A DNA stretch of 64,000 nt from Homalodisca vitripennis. Lineage: Eukaryota; Arthropoda; Insecta; Hemiptera; Cicadellidae. The stretch is from contig NW_025777493.1 of assembly GCF_021130785.1 (NCBI RefSeq), forward strand, positions 26,809 to 90,808. Reading direction: 5' to 3'. Both the position numbers and the translations under genes were made by a program. This document shows, piece by piece, positions 1 to 11,689 of the stretch (its first letter is position 1; every line of letters begins with the position of its first letter). The notes below the pieces were generated by a model. The model had not been told where the DNA came from. It searched no databases and saw only the letters and a program-made list of their open reading frames with translations.

Positions 1-334
1 CTTTTGTAAAGCAGCAGCTTTTTTCCTGTTCTCACTTGAAATGCCAAATTTGTCTATGATCTCAAACTGTTTGGAATTGATTGTAAAATATCCTTTTCGG
101 ATGCCAAAACCAACATATCAGACAACCAGGTATCACCCATACTGCTTCTCAATCTATTTTTAAAAACGATTTTATTTAAGTTTGCTCATTGCTCTTTCAG
201 CTGAGCAACTTGTTTGCTGGCAGGGCGAGAATTATCTGATACAATGATGTATAGGACATGAAATTGTACAGTTCTTGGAGAGTTGAGAACATGTCCCTTA
301 TTTGTGGGCAACAATTCCATTGATTTTCCGACAA

Positions 335-1160
335 CTAAGGCAAATCTATGCGAACAACATCAAATGTAGAATGCTTTAAGGCATTCCTTGAGGACAAATG
401 ATTTGACCCACTAAATGGACCACGCATGTTTCCCGCACCATCCATGATCTGCCCAATCATACCATTCTTATCAAATCCAATGTCCTGGAGAGTTTTTAAT
501 GGCTCAATTGATAAAGTTCTTGCCAGTTGTGTCTCCGCTAGTAAAAACGTTAACAAGCCGCTCTTCGCTGATTTCTCCGAATGTATCTCTGTGATCGACA
601 TATCGAATTAGCACTGTTGTGCATTCCTTCTTGCTAACATCTTGTGTGGAGTCAAGAATTATAGAATACGTATTAGTTTCATTAACATGATCCACAATTC
701 TTGAAACAACAATTCTATTCATAAGATTTATTAAATCATAAATGTTTCTGTAACTCAGAAAATTAGAACCAAGTTTAGTTTTTATTTTCTTTTGACTTAT
801 CAAGCATCTCCAAATAAACTCTTGCGTCTAGGTTATACTTAGCAAGCAATCGAAATAAATTTACTAGTTTTCCGTTTAGAGACTCTTTATTTCGAAAAGC
901 CAACATCTCCTCGGTCAGATACCGACACAGCAGTCCATAACGACCGATGGAACCTCACGGTGATGACTGACTAATTTATCATTTAGCTCAGTCAAATAAG
1001 TATCAACTCTTATTTTGGATATCCATTGCAATCTACCAATTTGAAAAAGAAATAAGGATTTTTGATTTTTCATGAAGTTTAATATCTCGATCTCCTCTAT
1101 GATCCGTCCTACCCCTATAACCTGTGGTACCCCAAATTGTTCTTTCTGATGGCAAAGCAA
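335..1160 (-). pseudogene. hAT / ZMYM1-like transposase core (DUF4371 region), broken
   Basis: Two overlapping minus-strand frames carry the core. One has DSTQDVSKKECTTVLIRY, matching the first catalytic Asp block of DUF4371 hAT proteins ('D.T.D.S..E...V..RY'). The next has GQIMDGAGNMRGPFSG, matching the second catalytic block ('DGA.NM.G'). A 915-1160 frame, with CHQKEQFGVPQVIG near its start, is the upstream zinc-finger-side segment. At least two frameshifts separate the pieces. The third acidic residue and the hAT C-terminal dimerisation domain would lie left of position 1 and cannot be seen. Confidence 0.75.
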
Positions 1161-1254
1161 ATATCAAACAATGCAAACAAAATACAGCATCAGAATGTCT
1201 ACTGTAAACAAGCCACTTCCTATCTTTGGTTGTTCCATGAGTAAAAGACTTTTT

Positions 1255-1563
1255 TTATTTTTTTGGGTTGAATTTTCTACCGGATGAGGAAGGAAAATCT
1301 ATTATTCTTAGGTCTTGCGATTCCAGCTTTAGTGCTTCGTTAATTAGTTCAGCAGAGAGTCTTTTGTTTGCATAAAATGCTGGATCTGTAGGATCCATTG
1401 TAGAGAATTGAAGTTCGGTCAAAGTAATAGGTTCAGGTGTCTTCTCTGTGGGTATGTTGTCCTCTATATTTTCTAAAACTTCGTCTTCTTCTTCTGGTGT
1501 TGACATTGGCAGGCTAGTTTCCATGGAGGACGTTGGAAGTTCAATTTTCTTTATCGTGAACAA
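1255..1563 (-). pseudogene. hAT / ZMYM1-like transposase, N-terminal part
   Basis: A 102-residue open frame is rich in acidic residues and contains TMDPTDPAFYANKRLSAELI, a 'DPA.Y...L...L' pattern seen just before the TTF-type zinc finger in ZMYM1-like, DUF4371-containing hAT proteins. It starts at an ATG near 1563 (MFTIKKIEL). It is followed, after a frame break, by zinc-finger and core fragments at lower coordinates. Assignment rests on its position in front of the clear core fragment and on its general composition; alone it would be weak. Confidence 0.55.
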
Positions 1564-2929
1564 GTATTAGAGGCGTATATTTAGACCCATCTCCTCTTTG
1601 GTGACACTGCCGCTCAAACTTTTCGTCGTTGCGGTCTTGGACAGCTGATGTTTCCAGAATGTGGATTGTATTCTAGCCCAGGCACCACCAATCTAAATAT
1701 AGAGAAATGCCTTCACTGTAAACTTTTATATCAATAATCTGCTAGTCAAAATTTAGTAAAATCTATAAACCCTTTTTTCAAGTACAGATTAATTAGAACT
1801 GTTTTTGAGTTTTATTATCAATAATATGCCACATTCTGCTACACTGAACAGGAGATAAACGAACACACATAAGCCATATATTTTTAGAGAAATCTCTTTT
1901 GTCTCAGGGCACCTCAAAATGGTAATATCATACTAAAGTGGTAAATATATTATGACAAAATGTTTTTTTTTTATGATAGCAACTCCTTTCTACATACAAA
2001 GAGTGTTAATTAGGGTTGAAGGGACAAAGCAAAAGCTGTAAGCTGTAACAATAACAAATAAAAACGATCTTGATATTTTAATTACAAAATCTCTATAGAT
2101 CAATAGGCTTATACATTATTTAAACTAAAATTGTATTTGAATTTTTATTTCATGAGATGCTTTTGCTGATATAACGTATTGGACCAATACTACTTTAATA
2201 TTTCGCTGATAGTATGTTTTGTAAAATGTAAAATGCCAATATTTACATATATTTAGCTTGTCACCATTTCAGGCAGGCCGCATCTCTTAAATACAGTATA
2301 ATATTTACTTGCATTTTGAAGTTTTTTATCATTTGTTAGTCTTCTTTTATAAGCTTTGTCCTTTTCTATGGCCTTCAATGCCTTAATTAATTGTTACTTA
2401 GAAAGGTTTTAATGTTTTGAAAGCTTTAGGAGTGAGTCATTAATAGAGTCATAGCCTATATGTGTTTACTCCTGCTTATAAAATTGAACAAACTAAGATA
2501 TGGACATTTTTGTTACTGTAATATTGCGGTACTTTTCAATAGCCGATGATTGCGCAGAAGTTTATGGTTGAGATTCGTCGTCCATAGTTAAAGTAGAACG
2601 TTCTCCACGTCCCATGTAGGGTATCCAAGGGCCATCACCTTCTTTCTCTGTTATTTTATATTAATATTGTTTTTGAACTTATAGAGGTGTTTCTTTTTAC
2701 AGTGTTCTAGCCACTTGTCATGGCGGTGCAACGTATTGCACATTAGTTTCCAAACACATATTTGAATGCCTTTTTTAATTTACGAGGCATTATTTAATTC
2801 TATAAAACAAAAAGTTATAATTAGCACAGAAATACAGTAGCTACTTAATACTAAAACTCGTATTAACAAAACGAAACAGAAACGCACACACGACATTTAA
2901 GTGGTCACTACGTTCGTAAAGACACTAAT

Positions 2930-3062
2930 TATTGCGTTGTGTTGAGGTTATGTTTACTACACACTACACTTGAAGACAATGCGTGACTGACTGAGCACTG
3001 GGCGGCGCGGAAGGGATGAGGTGCGTGGACTTCCCCTTGACAACGACCTTGGCAAGGCGGGG
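2930..3062 (-). promoter_or_regulatory. Possible transposase promoter: GC-rich block with initiator-like TCAGTCAGT
   Basis: Inside the leader of the hAT element is a GC-rich block (about 2996-3062) unlike the AT-rich surroundings. Reading on the minus strand, it is followed by TCAGTCAGTCACG near 2981-2994, which holds two overlapping copies of the arthropod initiator TCAGT. It lies upstream of the transposase N-terminus, where a TATA-less insect promoter could sit. This is inference from composition and one short motif. Confidence 0.25.
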
Positions 3063-3286
3063 CAGGGGTCTGTTGGTCTAAAAATAGAACTACTGCATTT
3101 CGCCCGTTTGAATTGCAAAGTTTTAATTTGGTTTTATTTATAAATTTTTTTTTTGCCTACTCACGGCTTTAATTTGTTAAAACTACTGCAAACTTGTACA
3201 TTTTTTTAACTTTGTAAATAACGTATCCGAAACCCGCTTTTTAAAGTTCCCCCCCAAAATTTTCATTCCCCCCTAATTTTTGTTTC

Positions 3287-3330
3287 AATGGCGCAACTTG
3301 CGCCATTGCTCCCCCCCGTGGGCAGCCCTG
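3287..3330. repeat. hAT terminus with a subterminal perfect palindrome
   Basis: 3287-3307 is a perfect palindrome with 10-bp arms (AATGGCGCAA and its complement) around one central base. It lies about 23 bases inside the element end at 3330. Runs of C (3248-3255, 3268-3273, 3311-3317) sit between them. Subterminal palindromes of this kind are plausible transposase binding sites. The other terminus is not available for comparison. Confidence 0.5.
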
Positions 3331-4438
3331 CATCCTTATACCTAACTTAAGAAGGCTACTTAGGTAAAATAAGTCGTGTATTTTGGTCGTTTTTAAGTTA
3401 CTTATGTGTGATAAAAATATCCTTACATTCATCATATTTAAATAATCATTTCATAAATAGACTTTGTAGAAGCCTTGTTGTTCTTCGGTCTGTAGTATTG
3501 GGGAAATATGGCGTATTATTAACAATTTAAAAATGCTATATCACACCGTAGAGAATGACAACTAGTTTTAAATACCTTATGTTTTTAACTGTCATACCTT
3601 GTTCATTATATCAAGGTGGGTGTTATAACAGTGTTTAGATAGCATTTCAAATAGTTTAGTTAGTTTCGTCACTGGTGTAATATGTAATAAAACTTAGATA
3701 GGAAGGTTAAAGAAATTTAATACAGTTTTTGAAATATATTATATAAAATTAAATTATTTTAATCATTGAATGCATTAGTATTATTTTTTAATCACTTCTT
3801 AATCTTAAAAAATATATTCTTTAGCAGTTATAAAATATATTATTCTTACAACCTTTATGGGTAACAGATATGTGTTTTTTACAAATTGTAATTTAATATT
3901 TCATGAAAAACATAAACCAACAAAATTTCAAAATAAATTAACACGTCTAAAATTTGTGATTTAATCATTACAGTATGACACAAGAATCAAACATTATTTA
4001 TTACAGAATTTAAATTACGGAATAAAACTTCAAACAATGACTCCGAAATATTAATATTTATTTACAGAAGATATTACTTTTGTTGTTATAACTGAGTATA
4101 ATTTTATTAACCTGCTATATTCTATTATATTGATGTCTATTACTCTGAGTATGATTTTAAACCTGAAGTATTTGATGATTTCATAGTACATTTAGAAAAA
4201 AATATTAAGCACTGTATACAGTGAAACATGATCCGTTTGCATACTTTAACTCAAATTCCCGAATTTTAAATGTTGCTCATTAATACTTTAATTAAATGGA
4301 ATTAAAAGAACGAAAAAGTGTAGATGAATTTTAATATAAAAAAAGTGAAATGGATTAGAAACAATTAGAAATATATAATTTTGAACTTAGAAAAATGTAA
4401 ATTAAATTTGGTTTAGTAATTACATACATTATAGACAT
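3331..4438. other. AT-rich sequence without a recognised gene
   Basis: Very AT-rich flank between the hAT end and the first non-LTR element. I see no open frame of note, no tandem repeat and no RNA-like fold. Confidence 0.6.
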
Positions 4439-4501
4439 CTTAGACAAGAATGAATAAGACATCTTTACTTTACTTTATTACTTATTACTATACTTTATTA
4501 G

Positions 4502-4951
4502 ACTCGTCAGGTGAAATCTTTATCTTATGGGAAAGAACCTAATAATTACAAGCCAATTGTAGGGACTAAATGCAATGGTGAAACTAAGCTAAAAGTGGCT
4601 TCTAAAAGATCTTGGGTTTTTGTATCCCGATTAGATGCACTAACTACCAAAGAAGATATGGAGGTGTTCCTAACCCAATCTAAAGTAGATGATTTTATTT
4701 GTATTGAACTCAAACCCAAATACGATGGGTACAAGTCCTTTAAGATTGGTGTTAGTGAGAATCTTGAACATGTTTTACTAAGCCCGGACTTCTGGGACGA
4801 AGGAATTCTTGTAAGTAAGTTTGTTACATCTCAGAGAAATACGTCCTGTAGATTTTTTAGGTGTACAACGGGGTTAGACAGGCCTAACATTAAATCGTCA
4901 CCATCTGACCCCTATAAACGTAATGATGTGCCTCCGAAAATCCGAAAATGA
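4502..4951 (+). pseudogene. Non-LTR ORF1 C-terminal fragment
   Basis: About 149 residues open to a TGA at 4949-4951. The stretch SWVFVSRLDALTTKEDMEVF, followed by 'YKSFKIGVSENLEHVLLSP' and 'FWDEGILVSKF', has the RRM-like layout found at the end of many insect CR1/Jockey ORF1 proteins (nucleic-acid binding, RNP formation). There is no start codon of its own: an in-frame TAG lies just before 4502 and the upstream part is missing. The C-terminus (PSDPYKRNDVPPKIRK) is basic. Confidence 0.6.
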
Positions 4952-5039
4952 CTGTTTAAATCTAGTATTTTTGTATCTAAATGCTCAATCATTAAATGAC
5001 AAAGTAGAAATGCTCGATGTTTAACTTGTCTGACTCTCG

Positions 5040-5737
5040 CTTTATAGCTTTAATGTGTCAGTGAAACATTGGTGTTTAGAAGATACTCGTGATTTGGTTA
5101 CTATATCAGAACTTTACACAAGCTAGTATGTTCTGTCGAAGGCAGCATATTAGAGGTGGCTCGGGCATACTAGTTAGAAATGGTATTAATTTTACTGAAA
5201 TTGACACTAGTGATTACTGTAGTGAAATGAACATTGAAATGTCTGCCATAATTATTGTAGACCTTAAGCTGGTGTTGATATCCATATACAGACCTCCCTC
5301 AGGGGATATAAAAATTTTTATGGAGCTGTTTGAGAAGTTTTTCGTCTATCTGATCAATCTTAATTGCCCAATAATTATGTGCGGTGACTGGAACATCGAG
5401 GTGAGGGACAGTGGGCCTATAGTTTTTGTATTGAGGGACTTATTGAGATCAGTTGATTGCAGATGGCTGGTTAATGTACCGACAAGGGCTGATGCCTGCA
5501 TAGATAATGTGGTGTCTAACCTTAACGACCATTCTATCCAAGCCGAGGTGCCTGATGAATGCTTATCTGACCATAACACTATTGAAGTTACTAATTTATC
5601 TGGATGATGTGGTTAAAGGGAACCTCGGTGAGAAAATTGTAGGTAGAAGCCTATCACCTACTAATGTCGAGTCTCTGATTGCATTTCTGTCTGATGTAGA
5701 CTGGCCTAATTTACTGTTTTCCGATTCTCGGGCCTAA
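5040..5737 (+). pseudogene. Non-LTR endonuclease (AP-endonuclease-like, EEP fold), broken
   Basis: The 5089-5607 frame contains GGSGILVRNGINF, then VLISIYRPPSGDI, CGDWNIEV and ECLSDHNTIEV. These correspond to the substrate, metal-binding (GD.N) and catalytic (SDH) blocks of apurinic-endonuclease-like non-LTR endonucleases that nick the target DNA. The N-terminal catalytic block is not intact (about 5040-5090 is out of frame), and after 5607 the coding sequence shifts frame to about 5737. Confidence 0.8.
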
Positions 5738-5891
5738 TGTCACAATGTTTGATATATTTCTGGAAAGATTTCTAGGTTTTTTAAATATCTGTTGTCCTGT
5801 TAAACATAAGCAGATACGAGTATCAAAATCTGCTAAGAAATGTAGGCCGAAGTGTTCTCAGATGAATTGAAACGAACTTAAAAACCTTGTT

Positions 5892-7366
5892 ATGGCATAT
5901 AACACCATGTTTAAGGATACAAAGTCAGAGACAGCCAGAAGAGCTTATGTTTTTTATGCGGAAAACAACTACAAAAGTGAGCTGAAAAAGGCAAAGCTTA
6001 AAGCTAATGAAGATTTTATAAACACCTCCTCCAACAAATGCAAAGCGGCCTGGTCCATCATAGCGGCTCAAAGAGGTGCGACTCACCCGAGATGCCCCCA
6101 GCTTATCTCCGGAAGTATTTTCGGCCCATTTCGTCAACTGTATTGATGAGGTGAGAGAGGTCATCACTCCAAGCCAGATATCTGCGGGTGATCTTCTTGC
6201 CAAGGCTCCTGGTGCTGCAACTCAATTCAAGTGGTCTCCTGTGTCATGTGAGGAGGTGCTGTGTGTGGTGAAAAAAAATGAAAGCATCCAAAAGTAAAGA
6301 TGCTTATGGTGTATCTAGTGAGCTCTTAAAGAAAATTATTTTTTCAATTGTGCTACCTATTAGAATTTGTATAAACCAATGTTTGTTTACTGGTATATTT
6401 CCTAAGTGTTTTAAAACGGCCAAGGTTGTGCCTATTTACAAGAAGGGTCCCAGGGACCAACCTGGTTCATTTAGGCCCATCTCTTTGTTACCCATTTTTC
6501 AAAAACTCCTTGAAATTGTCATGAACAACCAAGTGAGTAATTTTTTCAAATGTAACAATATTCTTTCAGATTGTCAGTTTGGCTTTCGAGCAGGTAGAAA
6601 CACCGTGAATGCAACTGCAGTTGAAGTCCTGGTGAAAGCTGTAATAAATAGTTTTGAAGCCAAGGCCTCCACCGTGGCTACTCTTTTTGATCTAACCAGG
6701 GCTTTTTGACTGCGTTCCTAGGACCCTACTGCTCTCTAAATTGTCTCACTATGGTATAATTGGTACTGAATTGGCATTATTTGAGTCATACCTAACGGGA
6801 CGTGAACAAAGGGTAAGTGTTGGAGGTTCTCTCTCTACTTCGCGTTGTGTTGAGTATGGGGGTACCACAGGGATCGGTCCCTGGGTCCCTTGCTGTTCTT
6901 AGTTGTAATGAATGATCTCCCTCACAATGTTCAAGCTAACGTGATAATGTTTGCAGATGATACCACTTTTTTTAGTTCTAACTCTAATATAAATAGCTTA
7001 GCCCACTTTTATGGATGAAAATGTTGTGTATGCTAAAAACTGGTTTTAATGCCAATCAACTTGTTTTAAATGATCTCAAAACACAAAATATTTGCTTTAC
7101 ACTGAAAAACATGAGTTCCCCCAGTACTTTTCTCTGATAGTGTTAAGCTATTGGGCATCTATCTAGATAATAAGCTATCATGGGTAGATCATATTAACTA
7201 TGTATGTGGAAGGCTTAGTAGAGTGGATTTTTTGTTGAGGCAACTAAAGAAAAATGTTCCTAAGCAATATCTAAGGAGTGCTTATTTTGGCCTTTTTTCA
7301 ACAGTATTTTACTGTATGGGCTCCAACTTTGGGGTAATGGTTCAGAAATACATAGAGTTCTGTTAA
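5892..7366 (+). pseudogene. Non-LTR reverse transcriptase, frameshifted
   Basis: Broken frames carry the RT blocks in order: a pre-RT segment (5892-6297), KCFKTAKVVPIYKKG and FRPISLLPIFQKLLE (fingers), DCQFGFRAGRNTVNA (near 6570), ATLFDLTRAF ending in a frameshift at 6708, and MFADDTTFF at about 6947-6975 (the catalytic FADD box, intact). The thumb region follows (GIYLDNKLSWVDHINYVCGR, 7151 onward). At least four frame changes occur. It would copy its own RNA at the nicked target. Confidence 0.85.
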
Positions 7367-7728
7367 TCCAAAAGAAAGCTGTACGAGTGCTCACTGACTC
7401 AGACCAAAGAACTAGTTGTAAGCCGTTATTCATTAGAGAGTCTATACCCACTGTTGTTTGTTTATATATTTATTTACTTGTTGTCAATGTGAAATCTAAT
7501 CTAGGTGATTATGTTATAAGAGGTAGACTTCATTCCTACAATATTAGAAATAGTTATAAAAAAAATAAAGATTTTGCTAGACTTAGTAAAACACAGTCAA
7601 ATGCCAATGCAATGTCAATTACACTTTTTAATAAATTAGGCCATAAAGCCCATACAGTTGATATAAAAGAGTTTCAAGAGAAAGCTGATGGACTGGTTAG
7701 TAAACCACCCTTTTTATTCTTTAAATAA
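7330..7728 (+). pseudogene. Non-LTR ORF2 C-terminal domain
   Basis: Downstream of the RT, after a frameshift near 7340, comes a frame with QKKAVRVLT..., the 'IQKKAVR.L' motif typical of the C-terminal region of CR1/Jockey ORF2 proteins. It then continues 113 residues from 7387 to the stop at 7726-7728, with the basic segment RGRLHSYNIRNSYKKNKDFA. This C-terminal part is thought to help 3'-UTR recognition. It is intact from 7387 on. Confidence 0.65.
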
Positions 7729-8148
7729 GTTCATGGACTGTGATATTGCTGACTCTATATTTTGACTTGTTATTGTTGTTTCTTTTATTGTTATTGTTCT
7801 GACTTGCTGTTAATCACATGGCTGTTATTATTTATTTTTGAATTTATTTTGTCTTTTTTTGTTACTGTTTATATTCATTTTAGAATTGTTAAGTTTTGCT
7901 TTTTGACGCACCTTGCTGGTTTGATGACGTAAGCTCTTGCTTTATTGTTGTGTGACAAGGCTGTTGCTATATATTTTGTTTTTTTTGCTATTTTTAACTT
8001 GTTTTTATTGTTGTTGTTGTTAAAATATTTTTAAACTGTTAAGTTTGTCAATTTCCAGTGCCTTGGCAAACCGTATTTTTTTTAGTTTTTAAAGTAAATT
8101 AAACACCTGAACGATGTCTATTGCTACTATGGCCGAATGGCAAATAAT

Positions 8149-8183
8149 ATTCTTATTCTTATTCTTATTCTTATTATAGACAT
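8149..8183 (+). repeat. TTCTTA microsatellite tail plus right flanking duplication
   Basis: Four to five TTCTTA-type repeats end the element, replacing a poly(A) tail as is usual in CR1/L2-like elements. ATTATAGACAT follows at 8173-8183 and matches 4428-4438. Confidence 0.7.
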
Positions 8184-10740
8184 AAAACTTCATTTAGGCT
8201 ACTTATTGATTTTCACATGTTTTGGACTATACATAAATTAATTAAACAGATAATTTACGTTTTATTGTTTGTGGAAAATTAATGACTAATAATAATAAAT
8301 GTGTTAAGAATAATTTTGTAAAAGACAGAATGTTCATTATATTCTTAAAGATTTGCAATAGTTATATTTGTTTAAATGTTTACGATGTTGTTTTACAACA
8401 GGCAGTATAGGATTTAATGCAATTGCTTTAACAATATTTTCAAGATTTTTTTGATACGATTAAAACATTTTAGAAGTATAAAAATATTGACAGTAAAAGA
8501 GTTTTAGATTCTATGAATTACACAAAAAAGAGTTCTACATTTTCTACCCCGTTTTTTAGATATTATATTTATGGTACTTAAGACATATTTTCGTTTATTT
8601 TTAGACTGCCCAAAACGGGGTATAGTATGTATATGTGTTTTTTTTTGTTTTTTAACCAAACTAAAAAGTTTATTTTAATGTAGACTGTAGTCATATTTTA
8701 GGTTAGCTTTTAACCTGAAGAAGAGATCAGACTGGAGACCTTGAAACTTAGTGTTACTGTTTTTTGTATCATGGAACCACGGGAAATGACTGGAACAATC
8801 CCCTTTCCTCGGAAAAATCTAGTAGAAAACGACACCTAACAGAGATACCGTCATTATAACGTCATTGGTAAACACCGGTAAATACAACGACTGGGTGAGT
8901 GGCTGAGCTCTAAGAAAGTCTGCAACTACGGAGGTTTGAAAAAAAATTATATCTGTTTGTGCTGACGATATCTAAAAACTAACTGGCTAATAGACTTGCA
9001 ATTTTTCATGAAGCTTCATTTATATACTTATGACACTGAGTTCGATGATGGAGCATGTCAATACGTTGGATTTGGTCGAGCGTTAGCGAATATTTTTCCA
9101 TTGGTGTTAAGGATAACCGTGATGCAACGAGAAAACGGGGAATACATAAATCTTTAAACACACTGTATTCAACCATTTTAGATTTCAACATGTGATGTTA
9201 TTTATAAAGACAAATTAAAGGAGTGGAGATTCAACGTTAAAACTCTGTGATAAGATTATATTTCATAGAACTGTTGCGTTGTATTACCCTTCTTATCTCA
9301 CCGGAGCGTTTAGTATTTGAATACGGCTGGAAAATATTATCTAATGTACAAAATGAGAATGCATTTTATGAATAGATATATTGAGAAAATGTTTTGTGTT
9401 TACATTTTGCGTGACATTTCATTTCAACATACACAAAAATGTTTTCTGTGACGGTGCATTTCTAATCATGGAATTATGCTGGCATTAAAAGCTACGATTC
9501 AGTAGGCTTCCCTGCCAAAGAGGATTTGTGAACGTCCGCATTTATATCTGTTCGCTGGAAATCTCTAATATGAAATGATCCAAAGATTTGAAATTTCCAT
9601 TCAACCTCAGCGAAGACTGTTACGCGATCCATGGTTTGGCGTACTCCTGTATTGTACACATTAGTGAAGGACATGGTGGGGCCAGACATATCAATAACCC
9701 TAATTCAGCCTATTTACGGGAAAATAACTTTGTGTGCGTCGTAATATTTATAAATACTCGTAGTTGCCAATCCAGAGCTAAGTCTACATTAACGTTTAAC
9801 AAAAGTCAGAAGGAAAGCTTCGGTTCAAAGTACGGTCTTTAAAAGTTTTACGTGTATTTACAGAGCTTTGGAACGGGCGAATGCCAGATTTCTACATTCA
9901 TCTTTGAAGGCTATTCACGAAGAGCTCAATGCTTTACGCGATGCTTCATTCAGTTGAACAGCTTAACAAAAAAGTGAAATTAAGGTGAATTTTCATGTTC
10001 TATACAGAGATACAGATGAAACAGGAAACGACGCATTCACTCTGTATAAACTTGCGTTGAATGCATACACGTTTTAAACAAATTAATACCACTTTCAAAG
10101 ATATTGAATAATGTGTTTGTTTCTGGTAAAAAAAACTTATCTCATATTCGTTTACATTCATATATTAATAAATTAATTTTTTTTTAGATTACATTCATTT
10201 TTATTTTGTAATTTTCATTTCTTTTAAATCTCTATAATTTACAAACATATGTTCTTAGGTTGGTGTCATTAGATTTTTCTTTTAATTATATAGATAAGAA
10301 ATAACACTATTACAACTATTGTGTAGTATGTAATTTTTCAAATATTTAAGTTAGAAAGTAGTCATTGAATTCTCCATTTAGAAAAATAATGAAAAATATT
10401 TATAATTTTATGTAGTAGGTTATAAAACTATACATAACAAATATTCTAGGATAGTTTATTATTTCTTAGAAACAGATCCAAATGAAGGAAAGCAGAAACA
10501 CGAAAAAAACATTTTCTCGTTCCCTTAAGAAATTGAAAATCTCATTGAGTGCTTAGTAGCGATGAATAACTCGACAAAATAGAACGTCTAATGAACCATG
10601 AAGTAGATTTTGATAAGTACTTACCTGTGTTGTATTTTTTTTAAATGATATAAGCTACATGTCAATTTGTTCAAAGGTGGTGAATAATGAAAGATAAAAA
10701 ACGAAAGACACAAAAATATAATTATTATTGTGATTATGAC
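8184..10740. other. AT-rich sequence without a recognised gene
   Basis: About 2.5 kb of mostly unique-looking AT-rich DNA. Short stretches of higher complexity occur at 8700-8960 and 9490-9930. Apart from a possible hammerhead-like string at 8715-8747 and an unassigned open frame at 9492-9689, I see nothing to annotate. Confidence 0.5.
9492..9689 (-). other. Unassigned 65-residue open frame
   Basis: A minus-strand frame starts at an ATG (MSGPTMSFTNVYNTGVRQ) and ends at a stop next to GKPTES. Its residue mix is less biased than that of the chance ORFs nearby, and the surrounding 9490-9930 stretch is less AT-rich than its flanks, so it could be an exon or a remnant of a mobile element. No domain is recognised and no splice sites are convincing. 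Chance is the main alternative. Confidence 0.2.
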
Positions 10741-10755
10741 TTGAAAGGTATATTT

Positions 10756-10905
10756 GTTGTACAGGGGTAGAAGTAGAGGAGGGGCAGGAGTAGGCTAACC
10801 GGGGAGGGGCGTCGCACCTGGGGCCTGACTAGTCCTTGGCCTCCAGGGCCACGAGAGCCCCTTCAGGTTCTCTTCTCTACAGTGAGATGCTGGAGCTCCT
10901 ATTGC
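10756..10905. other. GC-rich island in AT-rich DNA
   Basis: About 150 bases with long G/C-rich tracts (GGAGGGGCAGGAG, CCGGGGAGGGGCGTCG, GGCCTCCAGGGCC) stand out sharply from the AT-rich neighbourhood. No open frame in either strand spans it. It could be an insertion, part of a SINE, or a regulatory island. Confidence 0.4.
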
Positions 10906-11297
10906 CACTTGTGGGACATACATATTGTTCTCGTATATGTATCTGTAAATATAATAGTGTGATTTCACACCACTAGTATACTACACTCGCTGTTCCCAGG
11001 AACGATTGTCATAAAAATTGGAGTTATAAATAAACACGTATCTCGTTGAAGTCTGTTTTGATATTGTATGAAGAAGAATCGTGATTATGGAGCTGGATAA
11101 GTATCCTCATAGTTGCTAAAGCTAAGTAGTTTCCGTTTAAATATCTATTAGTACCTTAGAAAGGCTCTGAAACCCGTTTTGCCACAAGTAGCACAACTTA
11201 GGCAATCCTCAATGCTTGTTTTGCCACATATGGCACATGAAATGGCATATTGTAATCTTAAAAATATATTGCTGTCATAAAAAATATACAAGAAATT

Positions 11298-11300
<3 letters not shown>

Positions 11301-11331
<31 letters not shown>

Positions 11332-11416
11332 GAACTGTTTATAATATGGCATATTTTGCTAGATTCGTTATACGTACATACATACATACATATATTTTAT
11401 GTATATATATATATAT
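11301..11416. repeat. TA microsatellites
   Basis: A (TA)n tract at 11301-11338 is followed by a second block of TACATACATACATA and (TA)n at about 11374-11416. Confidence 0.9.
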
Positions 11417-11429
11417 AATTTATTTTCAA

Positions 11430-11655
11430 TAAACATTAAATGAGAAAAAGTACTAGCTACTCCGGGCCTCGAACACGGATCTCTCACTTGCCGGGTTAAT
11501 GTGCAACCATTACACCTCAGAGCCCTTACTTTAACGATTCAATTATTTTTTATTTAGCTTTTTCATTCACATTTGTGTTTAAATAACCAATCTAACATAT
11601 GATCGGAAGACCAAATATCTGTCAAATTATTTTTATTTATATTCATTAAATTCGT
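11430..11655 (-). repeat. tRNA-related dispersed repeat, copy 1
   Basis: On the minus strand, 11524 down to 11461 reads as a tRNA-like head: GGGCTCT, then an A-box-like GTGTAATGGTTGC, an anticodon-arm loop CCGGCAA, and a B-box-like GTGTTCGAGGC. The 3' side cannot pair with GGGCTCT, so this is a SINE-type relic and not a tRNA gene. Its flank at 11580-11655 (AACATATGATCGGAAGACC) is shared with copy 2 and with the copy at 50.2 kb. Confidence 0.65.
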
Positions 11656-11689
11656 ATAAGTGGCAATAGCCTAATTTAATTTAATTTAA

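Larger units (their letters stand above)
1..3330 (-). mobile_element. hAT-superfamily DNA transposon, 5' part, running off the window start
   Basis: On the minus strand a terminus reading CAGGGCTGCCCACGG begins at 3330, in the style of hAT ends (CAGGG...). Inward from it come about 1.7 kb of non-coding leader and then broken transposase coding sequence that runs off the left edge. The 8 bases outside the end (3331-3338) are where a hAT target duplication would lie, but the partner end is not in the window. The 1564-2930 stretch shows only AT-rich sequence with no other gene. The element is inactive here because its coding frames are interrupted. Confidence 0.7.
4439..8172 (+). mobile_element. 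CR1/Jockey-like non-LTR retrotransposon, 5'-truncated
   Basis: In order on the plus strand come the end of an ORF1, an endonuclease, a reverse transcriptase, a C-terminal domain, an AT-rich 3' UTR (7729-8148) and a TTCTTA-type tail (about 8149-8172). No LTR or RNase H is visible. The 11-mer ATTATAGACAT occurs at 4428-4438 and again at 8173-8183, immediately outside the two ends, and is probably the target-site duplication. The element lacks most of ORF1, as expected from 5' truncation during reverse transcription. Many frameshifts show it is old. Confidence 0.8.

Noticed and set aside
11600..11615. GATCGGAAGA resembles a sequencing adapter
   Set aside because: It lies inside a repeat present in three independent places with diverged flanks and does not continue as adapter sequence.
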